Assembly: GCA_018398815.1 (NCBI GenBank)
Contig: CM031616.1
Span: forward strand, 65,319,373 to 65,383,372
Direction: 5' to 3'
Source of the DNA: Conus ventricosus
Taxonomy: Eukaryota; Mollusca; Gastropoda; Neogastropoda; Conidae
Length of the DNA: 64,000 bases
A program made the translations under genes and the position numbers. Positions 45,671-58,619 of this stretch are shown here, one piece after another. A model generated the notes under the pieces. It did no database searches. It worked only from the letters and a program-made list of their open reading frames with translations, and was not told the DNA's origin. Numbering within the stretch: the first letter of the stretch is position 1; the number at the start of each line of letters is the position of its first letter.

Positions 45671-47561
45671 ATGTGCAATACCTGAAATTTGCAGATGGTT
45701 AAACATTAAAAACAAAAGTATTTGAATACCAAAAAAACCCAGTTCCGACAGTCTGTTGGATTTTAACATGACTGGCTGATACAAAAACATGGTACTGTTA
45801 CAATGAGACATCTACCATCAAAACTGTTCCATGCCCCTTCACTCACCTCCCTTTCTCTTCTTCTCACATGCACAATCATCTCTTTGTCTTCCTCCTTCCC
45901 ATGACATTAATTAAAAGTTCTGGAGTTGCATTTAGGGGGGGAGGGGGGGGGGGATATCTTTGCTGGCACCGATCATCTTCTCAATACGTAGGGTAAATTT
46001 ACACATGGCATGATAATTAGGCCTAGCTCAAATTTTCTAGGAATTTTGTAGGTCTGTTAGGAATCATTGATCCAGATCATCCTTGATGATGTGAGATCTT
46101 GCTTCATTTCAAACTGCATCAGGTATCACAATCAATTTTGCATATAATGCATACAGTTACTGAGGACTATTCAAACACAGAGGAAGAGTTCTGCATTCTT
46201 TAAAAAAAAGAAAAAAAGAAAAAGAAAACATCCAATAAATCTCTGACATATTTGTTGATTTTTCATATTTCCAACTGTGAGCTTTTAATCTGACGGCAAC
46301 GATAATAATAAAGAAGAAGATGATGAATATAATCACAATAATAAAAAAAAGTAATAATAATAAGAAGAAGAAAAAGAAGAATGATAACAATAATAGTAAT
46401 AAGAAGAAGGAAGAAGAAGAAGAAGAGAAGAAGAAGAAGAAATGATAATAATGATATCTAAAAATGAGAAATTCTAATGAACATTGAGTTTGTCTGCACA
46501 TATTCGTTGATTGTGTAACAAGTAACATCCACGATTAGAAAAGACCTACATTTCAAGCTACATCAAATATCAATTTTATTGAAAAGCACCAGAGGGCATT
46601 TTCATGGTGTTTATCAAGATATATGATCCGACTGAATAAATATACTGCTGCGTCAAATATCAGCATTGTTGAAAAGCACCTGGGATGCCATGGGCATTTT
46701 TTCGGTGTATAAACATGCTTAAATGGACGAAAAGTGGGAATTAAATGGAAATAACAAACCTTAACTTGATTATGCCGGAAAATTGTGCAGTTGCGTCATG
46801 TGAACAGAATCACTAAGCCAGCGTACTAATCAATAACAAGGCTTTTCTGAACAGAATCACTACGCCGGTCTATTAATCAATGACTAGACTTTTCTCAACA
46901 GGCAGATCACAGACTGGCAAAGACTCACACCTGACAATGCTCCTGTGCTCTATATCTCTCAATATCTCTCTTTCTCTCTCTCTTTGATTTTCCTTTTTTT
47001 TCGCTTGAGTTTGTTTACAAGCTATCGGTGTCAGAACTAGACACATTGATCGATGGCAGTTGCCATGTTAAAAACTACGTGCTTCAAAAATCGTCATGTC
47101 TTAACTGTCCTCAGCGGACACACGGTTTTTCCAGGTCAACTGTTTTCAGACCAAACACTTCTGTCCTTACCTGTGGGTTATGCAGTAACTGGAGCATGCG
47201 AGCAGACCAGTGATATGGATGTATGGGGGAGAGGAAAATTTGTCACCACAGGTTGTTGTTATGTCGCTACGGACTGCCGTAACAGGAAGTTATTGCAAAG
47301 TTGCGTCGCTTGCCGCGCTTTTAACACAGTGCTTATCTCCCTTCTCCCCTAGCGTGTTATGTTTCTCGCTAACACACACACACCATAACAACGTGCGCGC
47401 GCGCAGATTGTGTGTACGCCGTCAATGTGTGTGTCAGTCTGTGTAGGTTTCTGTGTGTGCATGTATGCGCAGCATTTGTTCTAGTGTGTCTGTATGCCGT
47501 GTGTCGTATGTGTATCTATCATTGTCTGCGCAAGACCCGCGGTGTGTGTTGTGTTGTGTTG

Positions 47562-47603
<42 letters not shown>

Positions 47604-47631
47604 ATGCGTGTGTGCCTGTGTGTGTGTGAGG

Positions 47632-47719
<88 letters not shown>

Positions 47720-47764
47720 ATGTAATAATGAAGCGCTGCGTAAGCAAGGCGAAAGAAAATATAC

Positions 47765-47798
<34 letters not shown>

Positions 47799-48662
47799 AT
47801 GATGACGATGATGATGATAACATGCTTTTTTTTTCTCACGGCTCTTGCCTCACTAAGTGACTAAGCATGATTGATAGCGACTAAAACTTACAAAACTTCT
47901 AACAAATACACATATCTTCACATATACATAAAAACTTGACGAGTTTTTCTTAAGGCGTCGATGACTTTAAAGAGAAAGAAGCGATGAAACAACAAACAAG
48001 AATAATCTCCTATCGAAGGAGAGGGACAGCGATGCGAGCAAGCGAGAGTGAGAGAGAGAGAGAGAGAGAGAGGAGAGAGGGGGGGGGGGGGGGGAGGAGG
48101 AGGGAGGGATGGAGAGAGAGAGGGAGAGACAGAGAGAGAGAGAGAGGGGGGTAAATGGGGGTGGGGGGTGGGGTGGGGGGAGTGCGACTAAGAGAGAGTA
48201 GAGGTGAGATATAAGGGTTGAACGGTGTGGGTGTTGAGAAGGTGTACAAATTACGGCTTCCAAAAGAAACTGTGAACGGGTGTATGATTTATAGAATAAA
48301 ACCGAGACATGTGAAGAGTGTTGATGTTCTTTAAAACGGAGTTTGAGTGCATTCGTATTGTGTTGACCAACTGGAAGTAAGTTCCACACATGGACTAGAA
48401 TAAGTACGGCCGTTTTGTATTTTAGCAAATGCTTGGGAAGGGTAGGAGGAATTTCTGCAAACCAGAACATCTGGTTAGTCTTGTGAAAAGGGTGTTAATG
48501 TAACGTGGCATGGTATTTGTCAACATCTTAGACATAAATGAAGTTTGTTGAATTCAAGTTGTTTATTCAGGGGATGTTTGTTCAGTGGTTTGGCTTTCCC
48601 ATCTGTTGGAAGGGATAACTTCAGTCTTTTTTGAGAACATCACTATACCCATCCATATTGTT

Positions 48663-48753
<91 letters not shown>

Positions 48754-51700
48754 AGAGACAGAGAATTCTGGCAGCACCAGAAAAAAAAAAACCTAGTTGG
48801 CAGTAGACGGTTATCTGGGAGTCATGACCCTGATGTGGCCCGGCCCCCTTAAGAGTGTAAGGAGTTTAGGGCTGAAACACTCGTCTGAGGAGAGTTCATC
48901 TCTGAAGACCTTCTGCTGTCAAGCTCTCCTGGAGTTTCTTCCTAACTGAAGCGTAACTGATACGTGACATTATGTGATATGTGGGAAAAGCTGAAGCCCA
49001 GTAATGATGACAAGGCGCTTATGCTGTGAAAAAAATTCTTTTTAAAAATTATCTTGCATAACGTTGTTGACTGCCATCTTCATTCTCCGTTTATCATCAC
49101 ACCTAGAACACAATACTCGTGCATCTACCTGTAGAACAGAACTGATCAAATGAAGAGATAAGGAAAGAGGAGCTAACTGGTGTTTTTGGCGAGTCGTTAC
49201 AACCATTGACAGAGCGTCTGACCGCTTAATTTGAATTATACGGGTCCGATAAGGCTGCCTGGAGAGGTATTTCGATTGTCTGTTGTTTACTTCCATGGTT
49301 TTGGTGTGATGACGAGTCGTGTCGTCAGTGAATAAATCTGCAACTTTCTCGTCTGACATGAATAATGGTAATCTCCGATGACGGTACAGAACAGGAGGGA
49401 ACCCAGTTATGACAAAATGTGTACAGGAAGTTTTGCAATGAGGCAACACTAACTGAATGCTGTCATTTAAATATGATTGGAAAAACACTTTTTTGTTGTT
49501 GTAATTCTGTCATTTGACGCGTTTTTTGTTGCCATACACAGTAGCAAATGAACTGGTCAAGAATTCCGCTGCTTCTCCTTTTCTCTCTCTCTTTGTTTTT
49601 TTTTCTCTCTTTTCTTTTAACACAGACAGACAGACACACGCGCACACACACAGACGGCAAAGACGATTAGGTTTATGTATGTTTGTATGCATACCTCTGT
49701 GTGTGCGTGTGCGTGCGTGCGTGTGTGTGCGAGCGCGTGTGATCGTGCGGATCTTTGGCTGACTATGTGTATAATGTGTGTACTCACCGTCGATGCTTGT
49801 CTTTGTCTGTATCCCTGGGAGCAGGTGTTTGCGTCTTTCTGTTCACACCACTGGGACCCACCGCCACCGACTTCACTCTGACGTCATCACGCCTGCTGTC
49901 GTCACTGGATGACGCTAGTGACGTCTGAGTCTCTATGGCGCGCAAAATAGGCACCGTGTCTCGGTCAGGACCTCTGGTTTTGGATCCGGCGGGCAGGGTA
50001 GAGTCATCATAATCTTTCGAGGCCGACAACTCGCGGGTTTTAGTGTCATGCGAGTGTCTGTCCCTGAGATCTTTCTCGTCGTTCTCTGAAGAGGAAGTGG
50101 AGCTTCTGCGAGTTTCGCGTAATCTTCCAGACCTGGGTTCTGGTCTAATGTCTCTGGAATGCTCTTTGGAACTCTGGTCTTTGGAAAATGGTGCGTGTCT
50201 TGAGGGAACGGGTCTTTGGTCAGAGTCGGGACTCTCCAAACGTTCCCTAGAGGAGGACTCCGACTGTGTTCTGGGCGGCATCATAGCAAAGGTGAACTCA
50301 TTTGAGGCGTCAGTGTGGTGGGTCCTGGATTCCGCCTCTCGCTCAGCGCTGGCCCCACGTGACGTAGACCTGTCGGCCAGGTTGTGAGAGGAGCCTGCCC
50401 CGGCTGCCGCAGACATCTCCGTGGACTGTGTGTTGTAGTCCGGAGTTGCGCTCCGTTTGCGCTTGCGGACGGAGTCACGCAGTTTTCCCATGAAGCTTCG
50501 TGGCTTGGCCTGAGGAGGATGTGCCTGCCTTGGAGACTGTGGACTCTTTTCTCCTTCCACACTCCTTTCCTGCAGAGCGAAGTTATCGCTCCTCCTTCCG
50601 GAAGCATCAACATCTCCAGCAAGCTCCACCTCCGTCAGGCCTGTCTCCGGCATCTTCAACGCCTGCAGGTACTCGTTCTTGTAGGACTCTGGGCCAGCTT
50701 CCAGGAGCGCAGGTTTCTTCCTCTCCTTGGGCCTGGCGTACAGGTAGGTGTCGGACTTGGCCACGCTGTCGGAGTCAAAGGCCAACTCGTGGCAGTGCCT
50801 GTGGTCTTTCCTCAGCCACTGATCGATCATGCGGCGCTTGGAGTCCAGCGTGTCGTCCTTGTCAGACCCCAGAGACGGGAGGGGGCTCTTGCTCTGGGAG
50901 TGCCTGCGGGAGTTGGGTAGGGGTGTGTGCCCGGGGGTGCGGTCCACGATCTCGCCCAGCTCCACGTCCACGTGCAGGTTGTAGTCGTCCAGGGTCTCCC
51001 GCGCTGCAGCAGACAACAGAACCTGAGTGACGGGCAACGCGGCCGACTGGTCTCTGTCTTTACAGTTGGCTTGTGTTGTGTTAGGATTTAGCTCTATTAT
51101 CTCAAGTTTACATTCCGTTGACGTGGTCGGTCTTGGTAAGTTTTGCGTTTCGTTGTTTAACAAGTCATGAGTCTGCGTTCAGACCAGGCAGTGTAGTCTG
51201 TTTATTATTCTGCCTAAACAATTGGGCTGAATATACGCCCCCCCCCCCCCACCTCCCCGTTTCCTTCTTTACTTAAAATTTCTTTTCAACAATTTTTCTA
51301 TGTTGTTTCTTTTCTTCTCATTATTTCTGATTTTCTTACAAACCAAGTACACAAGAGACTGTCTGCCCACTGGTAAAAGATATTTTTCTGCTCTGTGCAT
51401 TTTGGACGTTCAGGGATTATACAAGGCCTTCGTGTGTCGGGCTTTTTCTTCTTTTTTTTTTCCTTTTTACTTTTAAACTGATCTGGTGTCAGTGGCTTTG
51501 TCAATTTCGAATACTTTCACCTGGTATCTATGACTTTCTCTGTTTTTTCGTTTGTTGGTATAATGTCGATGAATATGTCATTTTTGAGCGCTTTTATGGC
51601 CTGCTGCTCTACTGTCTGTAGTTTCGTTAGTTTTTCCTGGTTACAACTGACTACGTACATTCGTTTGTTGCTCTAGAGCCCAAGATTTTGTTAGAAACAA

Positions 51701-51939
51701 TAGAGTACACATGGCTTGAGTGTACGGAGTATGACAAACTGTCAAAAAAAACCCACTGCATCCCAGTAAACAGGCGAATGAAATTTAGTATCATTTGTAG
51801 ACAAAGCACTCCCCCTAAAAACAAGAAAATTTAATTAGAACTACAACTAGCAAACTATGATACTGTTGTGTAGTTTTAGCCTAGACTGCCTAAAATTGAG
51901 CTACTCACAACGTTTGTATTGGTTGCGATTTCACACACA

Positions 51940-51979
<40 letters not shown>

Positions 51980-54900
51980 CACACACACACACAGTCTATC
52001 ATGTTCAACCAGAGTTCCATATTTTAATTTACTAGAACACATTTTTGGAACAGAAGTTTAGTTGATGTACTTAGCGTCCTGGCTTATTATTCCATTTTTA
52101 TTTACAAATGTAACAAAACATCTAGAATATTACTTTTTCCAGAGAGTCTGTTTCTTCTTTTTGACATTTTCCGCTTCCCAGTTTATTTACCTTTTCACAT
52201 TCTAGAAAACTCTCTACTCAATCGTTTTTTAATAAACAAAAATGCGCGCCAGTTCGGTTCAGTTTTATTAGAATTCACTGATGATATTCAACTCACTAAG
52301 CCTTCAGTTGTTTCGTAACCGTCTGCACATCAAGAATTCCTGATCCAAAAGTTCAAAGAACAACGTTCAGAAAAGAGTAGTTATGACGCACTAATCAATA
52401 GGAGATAAAGTTTTCTCAAACAGCCCCATGTAAATAGTTGGGTTAGTACGGAAATTAACCGATTTAACTGAAAAATGACAAGTTTTAAAAGTTTCAAAAG
52501 TGAGATCGATTCATCTGGGCTTTCGATACCAAACTCCTCCGTCCAACCACTCTGCCTCAAACCTTTTCAAGTGGGTCCAATTTCTGTGTGGGTTTTCTTA
52601 TTGTTATTCTGAGAAACCTTTATGATAAAACTGAAGGTGAGTGTATGAAACTTGTTTTTCTTGATTAACGATGTCGCAAGCCAAAAGGTAAGCGAAATAG
52701 AGGGGGGAAGAGTTCGGTGAGCAAATCCCACATAAAGTCAAAGCGAAAGCGGAAACGGTTGCGGCACTTCTGCCCTACCAATGCATTTATTGCGATACTC
52801 CCTGTGAAAGTGGGACGAAGAAGATCCAATTGAATGCTACCACTGCAAAAACTGGGCTCACAGAGCTTGTTCCGGACTGAACGACGAGGCTTTCGCCACA
52901 GTCGCAGGACGGGGCAACCTTGCGTGGTTATGCCAAAATTGTGAGGACTGCAAGGCCGAAGGCCCTGCCAGACCTAGAGCGGATGCCAAGTTGGTGCTTT
53001 GCTCGCAATTGTCCCTCTAGTGAAATCAGTCAATGACAGGCTACTTAAACTGGAAAAGGAATTTTCAGGACAAAAATTAGAGGAAAAGATTGAGGAGGCA
53101 GTTGACAGAAAATTGGCTGAAGCTCTGGGGGAGGCACAGGACAAAGACAGAAGAAAACTCAATTCTCATCTCACTAATGTGAAAGAAAGTACAAAAACGT
53201 CATCAACTGAAAAGCAAAGAGATGACCTTGAACAGGCAAAGTCATTGATCAGACAGATCACTGACTTGACCGATGAAGAGATAGAGGAACCAGTCAGACT
53301 GGGAAAAGAGGGGGGCAATAGACCGAGAATGCTTAGAGTAAAAATTCAATCAGAGGGGAAAAAAAGGGAGATAATGAAAAAAGCACCAACCAGCAAAGTA
53401 AATGTGGACATTCCAGACAAAAGAATGCGTTTTCTACTTTAACAATGATTACACCCCAAAGAGAGAGAGGCAAACCACAAACTGAGGCAGGAACTAAAGG
53501 AAAGGCTACAAAGGGGAGAAACAAACCTGATTATCAGGAATGGTCAGGTCATGAAGCGGAGGGACCCTCCTGACCAGCCCGCCAAGGCGGAGGGTCGGGG
53601 GGTCTGACTCCCACATGACCAAAAGAGGAATGAGAGTGTGAATGGGGATGGACAAAAGGATTTTTTGGAACAAAGGCGTGAAAACGACACAGGAACATTT
53701 TCTCGTAATTATTCTTTCTCTTTCTCTGAAGATTTTTTGTACAGTTTTATATTCTAATGTTGACATTTGGCTGCCTATAAAAAGGGAAGAACTATTATCA
53801 CGTATCCAGGAAATAAAACCCTCCATAATTGCTCTTAGTGAAATCCTGCCAAAGAATGTTCCTCTGTTCCATTAGCCACTGAATATGATATACCAGGTTT
53901 TGACCAATTTGTAAATGACAACTAAAAGAGGGTGTGCACTGTATGTTTGAACACAAATAAATGCCAAACCATGTGATGTTCTAAATGAAACTGATTTTGA
54001 GGAAAGTGTGTGGTGTGAGTTCAAAAGCCCAAATGATGAGAATGTCTTACTAGGTTGTATTTATAGGAGTGGGCAGAGTTCAAAGGAAAATAAACAGAAA
54101 CTATTCCAACTTCTGAAGCATGAGGTAATAAAAAAGTATCACAAAGTTTGTATAATGGGCGACTTTAATTTTTCATCAGTAAACTGGAATGGCCAATGGA
54201 CCAATGATGATGAAATGAAGTAATTGAAAATATTCGTAATGCTTTTCTCATTCAGAAATTTATCATGCCCCACAAGGCATAGAGATGGACAGCAGTCCAC
54301 CATGCCTGATCTCATTCTGGTTAATGAAAATAGTTCATATCAAACATAGACCATAGAGCACCGCTCGGATTGAGTGACCATGAAGTGCTTACTTTCCAAA
54401 TGTATTTTAGCAAAAACTAAAATCAACCAAGAAGATTGTCCCAAATATAATCTACGTAAAGGTAACTATAATGTTTTCAGACGGGAAGGTAGTGAAACAG
54501 ATTGGAGCACACTTGTTGGCATGGAGGTAAATAAAGGCTGGTCTCTTATCAGAGAGTGGGTTCAGTCTGGTATGGACAGACATATACCAAAGGTGACAAT
54601 TAGAAAATCAGCTAATACGTATAAAATCAAACCGAAATGGATGGACCCAAAAAAATTTGAGACAAATTAAGAAAAAGTATAACGCCTTTAAAAGATATCT
54701 CGAAACTAAATCTGGCATAGATTACCAAAGATATTATTATTGAAAGAAATCTCTCAAAGAGAATGATAAAAATCGCAAAGAAAGGGTATGAGAAAAATAT
54801 AGCTTACCAGGCAAAGAGTAACCCTAAAAACTTCTGGAAATATGTGCAGGAAAAAATGAAAATAAACACAAGTATCAACGCTCTGAAAATGGATTCAGGT

Positions 54901-57900
54901 GAAATGGCAATAACTGACTCCGAGAAAGCGGAAACGCTTAATGACTTCTTCTCAAGTGTATTTACTCGCGAGAATATAGAATATTTACCTAAAATGACCA
55001 AACCACTTAAGTTAGAAGGTATAACTCTTTCAGAGATTAGAGTTACCCCAACGATTGTGGAGACTAAACTTAAAAATCTTGACCCTCGAAGGCTCAGGGA
55101 CCAGATAAAAATTCCAGCTAAAATATTGAAAGAACTTTGTAAGGAATTATCAATCCCCTTCAGCATATTGTTTAATAAATCCTTAGAGACAGGAAAGATC
55201 CCAGATGACTGGAAATCAGCTGATGTTGTTGCCATATTCAAAAAAGGCTCCAAACAAGACCCGAGTAACTACAGACCGGTCAGCCTCACTTGCATAATGT
55301 GTAAAGTACTAGAGTCAATTGTAAGGGATGTCATAGTATCATATTTTAATGATTTTAAACTCTTTGCGGACTGTCAACATGGCTTCCGTAATAAAAGATC
55401 ATGCATGACACAACTGATTCAAGTTATGGACGACTTAACTGTACTTACTGATGACAAAAAACCAATAGATATAGTGTATTTAGACTTCCGTAAAGCTTCG
55501 ACTCTGTACCGCACAAAAGACTATTGATTAAGTTACAGAATTATGGAATTCATGGATCTCTTCTTGACTGGATTACAGACTTCCTGACGGACAGAAGACA
55601 AAGAGTGAGGGTGGGGGTCAGTATACTCTTCAGACAAACCAGTTTTGAGTGGTATTCCACAGGGGAGCATCTTGGGCCCGGTCCTTTTTACAATATTCAT
55701 AAACGACTTACCGGATGTCATAACAAATACATGTAAGATTTTTGCCGATGATACAAAGATTTACGGGGATTCAAGCAATCACTCTGTCATTCAAAGGGAC
55801 CTTAACAATGTGCAGGATTGGTCTCACAAATGGAACCTGTATTTCAATGTTCAAAATGTAAAGTGCTGCACATTGGTAAGAAGATAAGATAAAATGTTGC
55901 TTATAGCCCAGCCGACCGCAAAGGGCCACATCAGGGCTGTCACCACGTTAAAATCAACTCACCAGTCATTTAAAAAAAAACAAAAAAAAAACAAAAAAAA
56001 AACTTTTACACATCTCATTAAATGACATCGTCTTGAAACGCACCAGAAATTGCATTAAAAATCTTTCTTCCGTAAAATCTTAAATCAGATGAAAAATGTT
56101 AATCTTTCTCAAAAACTCAAGGATCACATCAGGCGGGACATCCCTGAACAGGATCTTCATGGACTCCGCTGTAAAATGTTTGTGTCTCACATCGTGCAAG
56201 TCCCAACACTCTAAAAGAACATGTTTCATTGTGAGTGGCGCATGACATGGAATGCACCACGGAGCTTCTTCACTCTTTAAAAGGTAAGAATGGGTAAAAT
56301 ACGAATGGCCGGTGTGCAGCCGGCACAGAACCGTTTCCTCTTTACGACTTCCCGACGTAGATGGGAGGAAGTCCTTAAGGTTTGGACGGATCTGAAAGAG
56401 TTTGTTACTCGTCTGTGTGTTCCAATCCTCCTGCCAGAGGTCTCTCACATAATCGTTAATTTTAGGTTTCACATCTGAGCAGGGGATATAAACGTTGGAC
56501 AGTTTCTCTCTTGTGGCGTTCTTGGCTAAACGATCAACCATTTCGTTCCCGCCGATGCCAACATGACCAGGAACCCAAGCAAGAGTAATGTTGTAACCGT
56601 CCGCCTTCAACTTGCTAAAAAGTAAAAAAAAAAGTAAAAGTTCTGGATGCTGAAGGTTGCGGCCAGCTATGGCCTCCAAAGCTGACAGCGAATCCGACAG
56701 AACCAGAAAGTCCCTCTTCGAAGAATGCGAGATTATCTTCAAAGCCAAAACCAGAGCGGTAAGTTCAGCAGAATAGACAGAAGCATCGGAATGAATATGT
56801 TCCAACAGTATCTGAGAAGGAGCCCAGGGCAGTAGGCTGCACAGGCCACTCCATCTTCAGACTTGGAACCGTCAGTGAAAACTTTTTGACAGGATGGGAA
56901 TTTGGAAAGGAGGTCAGCATACAATGCCTTGTACGCCAGAGAGCTGGTAGACTCCTTGCGAAAAGCTGCGAGGTCGAAACAAATCTCTGGTGTGAAAAAG
57001 GTCCACGGAGGTTGATCCGGAAACTTGGAAAAATCGGACACAACTCCTAGGTCTAGACCTGCATTCCGCACGTGAGGCCGCATACGAAGACCAATTGGCG
57101 GAATACATTTCGGGTTGTTTTCAAACTTACTTTGGAACGGAGGGTCAAAGACACAGTCATAGGCAGGATTCTGCGGTTCTGAGAACAGACATTGGTAAGA
57201 AGAACCCTCAAAATGATTACATAATGAAAATGGGTGATTCAAATCAAAAGATTCAAAAATGTGTAGAGGAAAAGGACCTTGGAGTTACATTTGACTGTGA
57301 TCTTAGCTTTGACCCTCATATACAGAAAGCTATTAGTAAAGCTAACCAAATGATTGGGTTGATAAGACGATCTTTCTCGTTCATTGATAAAGATATGTTT
57401 ATAAAGCTATACAAATCACTCATCCGACCACATGTGGAATACGGTAATGTCATCTGGTACCCTTTACTTAAAAGACAATCCTCATCAATAGAAAAGGTTC
57501 AAAGAAGAGCGACCAAAATGCTGCCAGAATGCAAAAATATGCCTTATGGTGAAAGACTTAGATATTTAGGATTAACATCCCTGAAGGCCAGGAGGGTGAG
57601 GGGTGACCTGATTCAAACTTACAAGATATTCCACCATGTTGATGACATTGATTTCAACTCACTATTCCAGTTAAGCAAATCTAACATCACAAGAGGCAAT
57701 ACTGGCAAATTATTTGTTCAATATTCTTGCACTAACCTGAGGAGAAATTCATTTGCTAATAGAGTAGTTGGCAGATGGAATTCTCTTCCGAGTTACATCA
57801 AACTAACTAATAATATCAACAGTTTTAAGAGCCTCCTTGATGTAGATGCAAATTTTAAAGATATAGTATATGATTTTGATGACTGAAATTGTTCTCATCC

Positions 57901-58479
57901 CAATTTATATAAAATTATATGCAACTGTAATCACGCTGCGCTAAACACTGGGAAAAGTACTGTCATTTCAATTGATGGAGCACATGAAAGCCGCGAGGCT
58001 ATAATAGCTCCTACCTACCTACCTACCTACCTGTATTACCCGTCTGTCAGTGAATGTATGATTCAAACGACAATTTGTATTTTGGGGCGAACTGTTATGT
58101 TTGAATCAAATGTGATTCCACTGTTGACCAGGCAGCTGATGCACGAATTTTTGACAGTAAAGGAGAAAGATTACCACTCTTCGTTAAATGACTGATATTT
58201 CAAAACGTTTTCATGGAATATATGCTGTTTGTGCTGACTGTCAATAACTAATCCTACATCAACATTACAGCAAAAGCAACTGTATGGCAACAGCAGCACC
58301 CGAGTCACGAATCAAACCTGTGTTTGTCAATAAGTTCCATGTTTCTTCATCAGCCCGAAAATGTAGCCTATCGATTCTTAAATGTACACACGACCCCGCT
58401 TTCAAAACAAACGAGTTAAACCTACTGAGACCACAGTCACACAGATATAGATCTGTCTATCAGGCACGCGCGCGCACGT

Positions 58480-58524
<45 letters not shown>

Positions 58525-58586
58525 ACACTACACACAAACACCCACACATGCGGTTGCCCTGCAACAGACACGCACGCACGCACGCA

Positions 58587-58619
<33 letters not shown>

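Larger units (their letters stand above)
45850..49780. other. Large intron of the KIAA1549-like gene, no exon recognised
   Basis: Contains a GAA-rich tract (46305-46442), compound GT/GA/G blocks (47563-47797), GA/G blocks (48050-48175) and a long GA run (48665-48751). No coding segment was recognised. Confidence 0.5.
53640..57886 (+). pseudogene. CR1-like ORF2: APE endonuclease and reverse transcriptase, interrupted
   Basis: Endonuclease: [76 protein letters not shown] (SDH box). [98 protein letters not shown] (catalytic FADD near 55745). The C-terminus after the insertion reads [19 protein letters not shown] to KDIVYDFDD, ending at 57886. Several stops and frameshifts plus the 1.3-kb insertion make it inactive. 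Confidence 0.88.
52650..58032 (+). mobile_element. CR1-like LINE, near full length, split by another LINE
   Basis: ORF1 (about 52.7-53.45 kb), endonuclease and RT (53.6-57.89 kb) are recognisable, with frameshifts. The 3' end is a (ctac)n tail at 58011-58032, after CR1-like 3' UTR. The stretch 55885-57188 (plus one 15-bp duplication) is a foreign LINE; without it the RT frame runs from KCCTL into [20 protein letters not shown] sequence, as in the relative at 30.6-31.6 kb. The 5' end is approximate. It lies in the intron between the transmembrane and large cytoplasmic exons of the KIAA1549-like gene, on the opposite strand. Confidence 0.87.

Noticed and set aside
47053..47352. Protein-coding frame in the large intron
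   Set aside because: No splice sites in phase with the neighbouring exons and no recognised domain.
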